From assembly GCA_017394605.1 (NCBI GenBank), contig JAFPXU010000105.1, positions 1 through 5,797 on the forward strand: a DNA stretch of 5,797 nucleotides. Reading direction: 5' to 3'. The notes below the pieces were generated by a model that was given only the letters and a program-made list of their open reading frames with translations, ran no database searches and had not been told where the DNA came from. This document shows positions 1 to 4,187 of this stretch, in pieces. The first letter of the stretch is position 1; every line of letters begins with the position of its first letter. This DNA is from Clostridia bacterium. GTDB lineage: Bacteria > Bacillota_A > Clostridia > Christensenellales > CAG-138. Both the position numbers and the translations under genes were made by a program.

Positions 1-972
1 GCTGCGGTAACCGCCACCGCAGGCTCTAATGCCGCAGGAATCGGCGGGGGTAAAGGCGGCTCCGGGACCAATATCGAGATAACCGACAGCACGGTCACCG
101 CCTCTGCCAACAGTTTTGGAAACGGCATCGGCAGCGGCTTTTTGGGCGGAGGTTCCGTCACCGTTGAAATCGTCAACAGCGACGTGACCGCAGTATGTAC
201 CGGGCGAAGAGGTGCAGGCATCGGCACCGGACTCAGTGACAGCAGCCTTGACGTTACCGTCAGCGGTAACGCAAGCTTGTCCGTAGCAGGGACCGCTCCC
301 TACACAACTGCCGGCAATAATTTTCCTGAGGGACCGGGAATCGGGCATGCCGGTCCAAATGGAGGGGGTATATCCACCGAGGTCCAGCCGCATACGGATC
401 ACCTGTGCGAATCCGGCAGCATCGCCTACTATCCGGCGGGAACCGGCGTTTCCGATATTCAAAACGGCACGGCTACGCCTGCAAGAACCGTGACAGGCCA
501 GGGGCACGATCCCGGCGATTCCGAGAAGGAAAACGAAATCGTGCCCGGGATCGGCACGGAAGGCAGTTACGACCTTGTGACATACTGCAAGGACTGCGGC
601 GGAGAACTGGAGCGGCAGACGGTCACCGTACCGGCGCTGGAGCCGGAGTCCGAGCCGGAGCCCGGGACCGCTTCTTCGCCGAAGACCGAAGAGAAGGAAG
701 ACGCGTTCACCCGTTTCTGCAAGAACGTGGCAAAGCAGATCAGGGAAGCCCCGGAAAACGGGACCGTGGAAGTCGACGCCACGCCCTGGCCGGGATTCCA
801 GCGCAGGGTCTTTCAGGCGCTTGCGGAACGCCCTGACGTGACGCTGACCGTCACCGTCAGTCTGAACGGCGAAGCGGCGAAGCTCACGATTCCTCAAGGG
901 CTGGACCTGCTTTCATCCGTCGGTAAGGCGAAAGTGCCCGGCTTTGAGGATCTCGCAACGCTTTTGGGATGA
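1..972 (+). CDS. Glycine-rich repeat surface/exported protein, C-terminal part (5' end outside window)
   Basis: The reading frame is open from the first base to TGA at 970-972, giving 323 visible residues; the true start lies upstream, and the in-frame TTG at 142 falls in the middle of a repeat. Residues 1-123 carry irregular repeats built on G-I-G-x-G (about residues 13, 42, 73 and 113, spaced 29-40 apart), each followed by short Ser/Thr/Val-rich strands. This pattern suggests a beta-solenoid-like surface protein. A C-x-x-C motif lies at residues 196-199 (CKDC), then a Pro/Glu linker (about 211-230), then a C-terminal domain of about 90 residues beginning AFTRFCKNVAKQI and ending GFEDLATLLG. 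I recall similar C-terminal domains in large secreted proteins of gut Clostridia; their function is unknown to me. There is no LPxTG motif or membrane anchor at the C-terminus, so any signal peptide or anchor must be upstream. Exact role unknown. Confidence 0.8.
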   Translation, partial: AAVTATAGSNAAGIGGGKGGSGTNIEITDSTVTASANSFGNGIGSGFLGGGSVTVEIVNSDVTAVCTGRRGAGIGTGLSDSSLDVTVSGNASLSVAGTAPYTTAGNNFPEGPGIGHAGPNGGGISTEVQPHTDHLCESGSIAYYPAGTGVSDIQNGTATPARTVTGQGHDPGDSEKENEIVPGIGTEGSYDLVTYCKDCGGELERQTVTVPALEPESEPEPGTASSPKTEEKEDAFTRFCKNVAKQIREAPENGTVEVDATPWPGFQRRVFQALAERPDVTLTVTVSLNGEAAKLTIPQGLDLLSSVGKAKVPGFEDLATLLG

Positions 973-998
973 AGCGGTTCAAAACGGAATACATGAGA

Positions 999-1033
999 AG
1001 ACCCGGGAGCACATCGGCTCGCGGGTCTCTTTA
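999..1033 (+). terminator. Terminator-like hairpin after the surface protein gene
   Basis: AGACCCGGGAGC (999-1010) pairs with GCTCGCGGGTCT (1017-1028) over 12 positions with one mismatch around a 6-base loop, 27 bases after the stop codon. The following CTTTAT is a poor U tract, so termination may be partial. Confidence 0.6.
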
Positions 1034-1046
1034 TGGACTTCAGTCA

Positions 1047-1065
1047 GTGACGCCGAAGGCGGCAC
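1047..1065. repeat. Small imperfect hairpin beside the IS left end
   Basis: GTGACGCC and GGCGGCAC pair with one mismatch around a GAA loop. It lies directly before the A-run at the left end of the insertion element. It has no U tract on either strand, so it is not a convincing terminator. It may belong to the original intergenic DNA or to the insertion target. Confidence 0.35.
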
Positions 1066-1071
1066 AAAAAA

Positions 1072-1090
1072 CCACCCGCTATGCGGGTGG
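1072..1090 (+). repeat. IS left-end hairpin (also a terminator on the minus strand)
   Basis: CCACCCGC (1072-1079) and GCGGGTGG (1083-1090) form a perfect 8-bp stem with a TAT loop. Hairpins at this position are what TnpA recognises at the left end in this family. Six A residues (1066-1071) precede it, so transcripts on the minus strand would contain the hairpin followed by UUUUUU, a classic intrinsic terminator against antisense transcription entering the element. Confidence 0.8.
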
Positions 1091-1112
1091 AAACAAAGAG
1101 TTATACAAAAAA

Positions 1113-1173
1113 GATCACCGTTCCCGTAAGATAGTAGTGCTCAAGCTACAAGTCTCGGAAGGGAAAGGTGATC
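1113..1173 (+). promoter_or_regulatory. Stem-loop hiding the tnpA ribosome binding site
   Basis: GATCACCGTTCCC (1113-1125) pairs with GGGAAAGGTGATC (1161-1173), 13 positions with one mismatch. The 3' arm contains the Shine-Dalgarno bases GGAAAGG and ends one base before the ATG at 1175. Such a stem would keep translation of the transposase low. Translational repression by a stem-loop over the ribosome binding site is known for Salmonella IS200. The 35-base loop also has a long-range complement at 1659-1677. Confidence 0.75.
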
Positions 1174-1174
1174 A

Positions 1175-1641
1175 ATGGCAAATAAAGAAAACAGTCTGGC
1201 ACACACAAAATGGCTGTGCAAGTACCACATAGTCTTTAACCGAAGTATAGGCGAAAAATCATCTACAATCAATATCGTGAGAGTATAGGGGAGATATTGA
1301 AGGACCTATGCCGGTATAAGGGCGTAGAGATACTGGAAGGGCATCTGATGCCGGACCATGTGCATATGCTGGTGAGCATACCGCCGAAGATAGCTGTGTC
1401 GAACTTTGTGGGGTATCTGAAGGGGAAAAGCGCGCTGATGATATTTGACAAACACGCGAACCTGAAGTACAAATTCGGGAACCGGCATTTTTGGGCAGAA
1501 GGGTACTATGTGTCCACAGTAGGATTAAACGAAGCAACGATCAGGAAATACATCCAGGACCAGGAGAAAGAGGACATAGCCCTGGACAAACTGAGCGTGA
1601 AAGAGTACGAAGATCCGTTTAAACGGAAAAACGCCCCTTAA
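1175..1641 (+). pseudogene. tnpA: IS200-type transposase TnpA, disrupted by a one-base deletion
   Basis: From the ATG at 1175 the frame reads a typical TnpA N-terminus (SLAHTKWLCKYHIVF) and then shifts at 1238-1240, ending at TAG 1286 after 37 codons. Reading resumes in the -1 frame from 1240 (PKYRRKIIYNQYRES...) to TAA 1639-1641. One inserted base (for example TTTACACCG for TTTAACCG) restores a 155-residue protein, the normal family length. In restored numbering the HUH metal-binding pair is H62-V-H64, and the catalytic tyrosine is most likely Y126 in YIQDQ, with Q130, the Y-x3-Q arrangement of this family. The enzyme cuts and rejoins single-stranded ends of the element. The rest of the protein looks undamaged, so the lesion is probably recent. 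Programmed frameshifting is unlikely because the -1 frame has TAA at 1237-1239, right before the join. Confidence 0.85.
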
Positions 1642-1647
1642 GGGGCG
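1627..1647 (-). terminator. Palindromic terminator facing metY, overlapping the tnpA stop
   Basis: CGCCCCTTAAGGGGCG (1632-1647) is a perfect 16-base palindrome covering the tnpA TAA. On the minus strand it is followed by UUUUU (A-run 1627-1631), so it should stop transcription arriving from metY. On the plus strand it is followed by GAAAAG, so it would be only an mRNA 3' hairpin there. Confidence 0.55.
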
Positions 1648-1736
1648 AAAAGTAAGATGAGACGCTGTAGCTTGAGCCTGCGAAAGCAGCGCCTTGAGAC
1701 GCAAGTCGGCAACACGGGCTTATAGCCCTAGAACAA
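1648..1736 (+). other. Structured noncoding 3' segment of the IS element
   Basis: The stretch between the tnpA stop and the right-end hairpin is noncoding but patterned. It has a stem CTGC/GCAG closed by a GAAA tetraloop (1678-1689), a stem GGGCT/AGCCC (1716-1728), an alternative pairing of 1663-1668 with 1686-1691, and an 8-base direct repeat TGAGACGC at 1658 and 1695. Related IS605 elements encode guide-like RNAs (reRNA/omega RNA) at this position next to tnpB. No tnpB is present here, so a remnant or trans-acting version is only an inference. Confidence 0.4.
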
Positions 1737-1757
1737 ACCACCCTTTTGAAGGGTGGT
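1737..1757 (+). repeat. IS right-end hairpin
   Basis: ACCACCCTT (1737-1745) and AAGGGTGGT (1749-1757) form a perfect 9-bp stem with a TTG loop, matching the core of the left-end hairpin. On the minus strand it is followed by TTGTTCT, so it may now serve as the transcription terminator of metY, whose stop codon is about 50 bases away and which has no better terminator of its own in 1758-1807. Confidence 0.75.
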
Positions 1758-1807
1758 GATGACTGTATTGTGAGTATCGGGAATTCTGTGATCCCTATTG
1801 TTCCGTG

Positions 1808-3112
1808 TTACCTGACAGCTTCGAACGCGGCGTCCAGCGCGGCGATCAGATCGTTCACGTTTTCCGTGCCGATGGAGAGACGGATGGTATTCGGTTTAAT
1901 GTCCTGATCCAGCAGTTCTTCGTCCGTCAGCTGGCTGTGTGTGGTGGTGAAGGGGTGGATCACCAGGGATTTCACGTCCGCCACGTTGGCAAGAAGCGAG
2001 AAGATGGCGAGATTGTCGATGAACTTCTTGGCGGTACCGGCGTCGCCCCGGATCTCGAAGGTAAAGATGCTGCCTCCGCCGTTCGGGAAGTATTTTGTGT
2101 ACAGCGCGTGACTCGGTTCCGACGGAAGCGCCGGGTGATGCACTGCTTCCACCTGGGGATGCTTCGAGAGATAGTCGACGATCTTCAGCGCATTCTCCAC
2201 ATGGCGCTCCACGCGCAGGGACAGGGTCTCCAACCCCTGCAGGAAGAGGAACGCATGGAAGGGGGAGAGCGTGGAGCCGGTATCCCGTAACAGGATGGCG
2301 CGGATATAGGTGGCAAATGCGGCCGGTCCCACCGCGTCATAGAAGGAGACGCCGTGGTAGCTCGGGTTCGGGTCGCTGATCCAGGGATACTTGCCGCTTG
2401 CCTTCCAGTCGTATCTGCCGCCTTCCACGATCACGCCGCCGATCGCCGTGCCGTGTCCCCCGATGAACTTGGTGGCGGAATGAACGACGATGTCCGCGCC
2501 CCAGTCAAGCGGACGGACGAGATACGGCGTCGCGAAGGTGGAATCCACGACGAGCGGGATCCCGTGCCTGTGGGCTGTTTTCGCGACCTCCTCGATGTCG
2601 ATGATGTTGCTGTTCGGATTGCCGAGCGTTTCGATGAAGATCGCTTTTGTATTATCGCGGACCGCCGCCTCGAAACTGCCTTCCACGTCCGGATCGACAA
2701 AAGTGGTCGTGATCCCGGAGGTGAGGGGAAGCGTATGCGCGAGAAGATTGAAGGTGCCGCCGTAGATCGTCTTGGAGGCCACGATGTGCTCTCCCGTCTT
2801 GGCCAGCGCCTGAATGGTGTATGCGATGGCGGCCGCGCCGGAGGCGACCGCGAGCGCAGCGCTGCCGTTTTCCAGCGCCGCGATACGGGCTTCGAATACG
2901 CCCTGGGTCGGGTTCGTCAGACGGCCGTAGATGTTTCCCGCGTCCCTAAGGCCGAACCGGTCGGCCGCGTGGTCGCTGTTGTGGAAGACATAGGAGGTCG
3001 TCGCGTAGATCGGGACGGCGCGCGCGTCGGTTGCGGGATCGGCCTGTTCCTGGCCGATATGCAGCTGCTTGGTCTCAAAGGACCAGCCGGAAGGATCATG
3101 AATATCTGACAT
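1808..3112 (-). CDS. metY: O-acetylhomoserine sulfhydrylase (O-acetyl-L-homoserine aminocarboxypropyltransferase)
   Basis: This 434-residue protein has the normal length and motif order for MetY of the Cys/Met-metabolism PLP enzyme family. YGRLTNPT (62-69) supplies the Tyr and Arg that hold the PLP phosphate of the neighbouring subunit; ASGAAA (90-95) also lines the cofactor; D190 in VVDSTFATP contacts the pyridine nitrogen; K215 in HSATKFIGGHG is the Schiff-base lysine. The C-terminal HPFTTTHSQL and RLSIGTEN segments are typical. It should use sulfide and O-acetylhomoserine to make homocysteine for methionine in the cytoplasm; many relatives also accept O-acetylserine and so make cysteine. 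The ATG at 3112 has AGGAG at 3125-3121, 8 bases away. It lies downstream of ridA in the same direction with a 256-base gap and no clear promoter of its own, so co-transcription from the attenuated promoter near 3983 is likely. Substrate preference cannot be read from sequence alone. Confidence 0.95.
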   Translation of the reverse strand: MSDIHDPSGWSFETKQLHIGQEQADPATDARAVPIYATTSYVFHNSDHAADRFGLRDAGNIYGRLTNPTQGVFEARIAALENGSAALAVASGAAAIAYTIQALAKTGEHIVASKTIYGGTFNLLAHTLPLTSGITTTFVDPDVEGSFEAAVRDNTKAIFIETLGNPNSNIIDIEEVAKTAHRHGIPLVVDSTFATPYLVRPLDWGADIVVHSATKFIGGHGTAIGGVIVEGGRYDWKASGKYPWISDPNPSYHGVSFYDAVGPAAFATYIRAILLRDTGSTLSPFHAFLFLQGLETLSLRVERHVENALKIVDYLSKHPQVEAVHHPALPSEPSHALYTKYFPNGGGSIFTFEIRGDAGTAKKFIDNLAIFSLLANVADVKSLVIHPFTTTHSQLTDEELLDQDIKPNTIRLSIGTENVNDLIAALDAAFEAVR

Positions 3113-3368
3113 GGTTATTTCTCCTTTATCTGATCAATAATGGGGTGCTTCCCGGACGGGACCGGGAGGGTGAACATTGACGCAAAAGACGATTCATTTC
3201 TCTTCCCCGCACATTCGGTCCCTGCTCAGCAGCACGGCATACGATCCGCATCGGTCTTTCATTGTAAAAACTTCCTTCTTCTGATAGATCCGGGATACCG
3301 GGATCAGGCGCGTTCCGCAAGGATGTTTGCGGGACGCTTCGGTTACATGCTTTCATGCGGCGCCGGCG
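3113..3368 (-). other. Long structured ridA-metY intercistronic region
   Basis: This 256-base gap holds a 22-codon ORF (3194-3262) and two hairpins. Near the ridA end, 3310-3337 forms a 10-bp stem with one mismatch and a 6-base loop. Near the metY start, 3150-3155 pairs with 3162-3167 (TCCCGG/CCGGGA). Neither has a U tract. On the transcript, GGGACCG (3222-3216), inside the small ORF, can also pair over 7 bp with CGGTCCC (3164-3158), which would disrupt the second hairpin. I see no recognisable SAM riboswitch or T-box. Messenger processing or translational control of metY is possible. Confidence 0.45.
3194..3262 (-). CDS. Possible 22-residue leader peptide upstream of metY
   Basis: ATG at 3262 is preceded by AAGGAAG (3277-3271) with an 8-base spacer, a good ribosome binding site, and the frame ends at TGA 3194-3196. 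The peptide begins MKDRCG and ends RMCGEEK, so it has Cys at positions 5 and 18 and an adjacent Met-Cys at 17-18. A ribosome here would cover or free the GGGACCG segment that pairs with the hairpin ahead of metY. No homolog is recognised, and it overlaps a longer 76-codon frame (3126-3356) that has no good start site. Being a true translated ORF is supported only by its ribosome site, position and composition. Confidence 0.4.
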   Translation of the reverse strand: MKDRCGSYAVLLSRDRMCGEEK

Positions 3369-3749
3369 TCATTCCGATTCCGTGACCGCGACCGCCTCGA
3401 TTTCGACCAGCGCTCCTTTGGGGAGCGCGGACACCTCCACGCAGCTTCTGGCTGGCTTTCCGGGAAACGCTTCGGCGTAGATCGCGTTGAAGACGGAAAA
3501 GTCGCTGATGTGCCTTAAGTAGCAGGTCGTCTTGACGACGCTTCCGAGGCTGCTTCCCGCCGCAGTCAGGACCGCGGAGAGATTGCGGATCACCTGCTTC
3601 GTCTGTCCTTCGATGGCGGGTTCATCGATCGAGCCGGTATCCGGATCGATTGGGATCTGTCCGGAGGTAAAGACAAGCCCGTTGATCCGGATTGCCTGCG
3701 AATATGGGCCGATCGCTGCCGGCGCGTTTTTCGTTTCGATCGTTTCCAT
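3369..3749 (-). CDS. ridA: RidA family enamine/imine deaminase
   Basis: This 126-residue protein matches the RidA/YjgF/UK114 family over its full length: GPYSQA (14-19), SGQIPIDPDTG (29-39), N56-L near the centre, VVKTTCYL (71-78) and RSCVEVSALPKGALVEIE (101-118). R101, C103 and E116 correspond to Arg105, Cys107 and Glu120 of E. coli RidA; the Arg binds the substrate carboxylate. The trimeric enzyme hydrolyses 2-aminoacrylate and related enamines/imines released by PLP enzymes. The ATG at 3749 is chosen because GGGAGA lies 5 bases upstream (3760-3755) and the family N-terminus starts here. The open frame continues upstream to 3920 only because it crosses the attenuator. It is the first gene after the leader and terminator and precedes metY, which fits clean-up of by-products from PLP-dependent sulfur amino acid synthesis. 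Confidence 0.95.
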   Translation of the reverse strand: METIETKNAPAAIGPYSQAIRINGLVFTSGQIPIDPDTGSIDEPAIEGQTKQVIRNLSAVLTAAGSSLGSVVKTTCYLRHISDFSVFNAIYAEAFPGKPARSCVEVSALPKGALVEIEAVAVTESE

Positions 3750-3775
3750 GGTGATCTCCCAATATATTTTGCTTT

Positions 3776-3810
3776 GTTCCCGCGCCGTCCGGGGGACGGG
3801 GGAACGCGGG
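3776..3810 (-). promoter_or_regulatory. GC-rich hairpin in the ridA 5' leader
   Basis: CCGTCC and GGACGG (3785-3790/3794-3799) form a stem with a 3-base loop. It can be extended in two exclusive ways: 3776-3781 with 3800-3805, or 3779-3784 with 3805-3810. It lies between the attenuator terminator and the ridA ribosome site and has no U tract. It may stabilise the 5' end of read-through or processed mRNA. Confidence 0.5.
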
Positions 3811-3819
3811 GGATGATAT

Positions 3820-3847
3820 AAAAAAGGCGGAGAATCGTTCTCCGCCT
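3820..3847 (-). terminator. Attenuator: intrinsic terminator ahead of ridA
   Basis: On the minus strand AGGCGGAGAA (3847-3838) pairs perfectly with TTCTCCGCCT (3834-3825) over 10 bp around a CGA loop, followed by six U (3825-3820). It lies after a leader peptide and before ridA, where no gene has ended, so it is an attenuator and not an end-of-operon terminator. Its 5' arm overlaps the antiterminator pairing with 3877-3885. Confidence 0.9.
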
Positions 3848-3956
3848 GCAAAATCCCGGAACAGGTGCTTCTAAGCGCAGACGGATAAGGCATGAGCCAT
3901 GCACATGCACCGCATATCATAGGTAAGCGTCTCGTTTGCGATCATGCGTTCCGTCT
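3841..3956 (-). promoter_or_regulatory. Mutually exclusive RNA pairings of a ribosome-mediated attenuator
   Basis: Four segments can be assigned in transcript order. Segment 1, AGACGGA (3956-3950), lies between the leader ribosome site and its ATG. Segment 2, TCCGTCTGC (3885-3877), covers leader codons 21-23. Segment 3, GCAGGCGGA (3849-3841), begins the terminator 5' arm, which runs to 3838. Segment 4 is the terminator 3' arm (3834-3825). Segments 1 and 2 pair over 7 bp; 2 and 3 over 9 bp with one G-U; 3 and 4 form the terminator. A ribosome held at codons 13-16 would leave segment 2 free for the antiterminator; one reaching the stop at 3873-3871 would cover it and allow termination. The pairings are seen in the sequence; the mechanism is inferred by analogy with trp attenuation. 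Confidence 0.75.
3871..3945 (-). CDS. Methionine/cysteine-rich leader peptide of the ridA-metY operon
   Basis: This is a 24-codon ORF with ATG at 3945, a strong AAGGAG site (3960-3955) 9 bases upstream, and TAG at 3873-3871. The peptide has a run Met11-Arg-Cys-Met-Cys-Met16 (codons ATG CGG TGC ATG TGC ATG) and another Cys at position 23: 4 Met and 3 Cys in 24 residues. It starts about 26 bases after the predicted transcription start and ends 24 bases before the terminator stem, the geometry of classical leader peptides. Its likely role is to sense charged tRNA-Met and/or tRNA-Cys by ribosome speed, controlling read-through into ridA and metY. The peptide itself probably has no function. No known leader family is recognised. 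An overlapping 7-codon frame (MKRRRNA) starting upstream lacks a ribosome site. Confidence 0.75.
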   Translation of the reverse strand: MIANETLTYDMRCMCMAHALSVCA

Positions 3957-3967
3957 CCTTTTCATTG

Positions 3968-3981
3968 TAATATCGATATTA
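3968..3981. promoter_or_regulatory. 14-bp perfect palindrome over the operon -10/start region (possible operator)
   Basis: TAATATCGATATTA is a perfect palindrome overlapping the -10 box (3978-3983) and the predicted start near 3971. A dimeric repressor bound here would block initiation. The regulator is unknown; a sulfur or cysteine regulator is a guess from context only. Confidence 0.5.
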
Positions 3982-4006
3982 TGACCTATAAAACCTACTA
4001 TGTCAA
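3978..4006 (-). promoter_or_regulatory. Sigma-A-type promoter of the leader-ridA-metY operon
   Basis: On the minus strand a consensus TTGACA (4006-4001) is followed by exactly 17 bases and CATAAT (3983-3978), one base from consensus. The predicted start is near 3971. A short inverted repeat CTAT/ATAG (3998-4001/4006-4009) surrounds the -35. Confidence 0.88.
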
Positions 4007-4041
4007 TAGACAAAGTATATATTAATGTCAGAAAGTTTTTG

Positions 4042-4070
4042 GAACAGGACGCGCGGTCTGAGGGTATAAT
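4042..4070 (+). promoter_or_regulatory. Possible promoter of the TauE/SafE gene
   Basis: A perfect TATAAT lies at 4065-4070, but the -35 region at 17-bp spacing (GAACAG, 4042-4047) is poor; TTGGAA at 4039-4044 is closer to consensus but gives a 20-bp gap. It is divergent from the ridA operon promoter and about 60 bases from its -35. An activator may be needed. Confidence 0.5.
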
Positions 4071-4076
4071 GGGAAC

Positions 4077-4187
4077 AGGGTACCGGGGAACACGGGAAAA
4101 GGACACGGACACGCGGATCGCACCGTCCGGTTCAGGATAACGCTTCGTCCCGTAATAACGCCCGGACTGCCCGGACTGGAAGAGCAA
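4077..4187 (+). other. 5' leader of the TauE/SafE gene with a 9-bp tandem repeat
   Basis: This is a predicted untranslated leader of about 110 bases. CCCGGACTG is repeated in tandem at 4161-4169 and 4170-4178. GTCCGG at 4125-4130 can pair with CCGGAC in either copy, and its GTCCG part alternatively with CGGAC at 4106-4110. The second repeat copy reaches the weak ribosome site GGAAGAG (4178-4184). No known riboswitch is recognised. Confidence 0.35.

Larger units (their letters stand above)
1066..1775 (+). mobile_element. IS200-group (IS200/IS605 family) insertion sequence with a broken transposase
   Basis: The element carries a single small HUH/Y1 transposase gene and no tnpB. Subterminal hairpins at 1072-1090 and 1737-1757 share the CCACCC/GGGTGG stem core. 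Elements of this family move as single strands, have no long terminal inverted repeats and make no target duplication, so the exact ends cannot be read from one copy; the limits given are approximate. It sits in the gap between the convergent surface-protein and metY genes, within about 50 bases of the metY stop. The transposase has a one-base deletion, so this copy should be immobile unless TnpA is supplied by another copy. Confidence 0.85.

Noticed and set aside
142..144. TTG as the start of the surface protein gene
   Set aside because: The frame is open and repeat-like all the way to base 1, so this is an internal codon of a gene that begins outside the window.
1230..1242. Programmed -1 frameshift joining the two tnpA frames
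   Set aside because: No canonical slippery heptamer is present, and the -1 frame has TAA at 1237-1239 just before the join; simple mutation is the better explanation.
1805..3109. Plus-strand ORFs of up to 251 codons opposite metY
   Set aside because: They are Arg/Gly/Asp-rich mirror frames of a strongly coding PLP enzyme on the minus strand.
3126..3356. 76-codon minus-strand ORF between ridA and metY
   Set aside because: It has no good ribosome site and no recognisable family; the shorter frame at 3194-3262 with a strong ribosome site is the better candidate.
3113..3368. SAM riboswitch or T-box upstream of metY
   Set aside because: No four-way junction, kink-turn motif, T-box sequence or intrinsic terminator with U tract could be seen in this gap.
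3846..3993. T-box leader in place of a leader peptide upstream of ridA
   Set aside because: The leader from start site to terminator is only about 150 bases, has no T-box core, and is largely occupied by a translated-looking short ORF.
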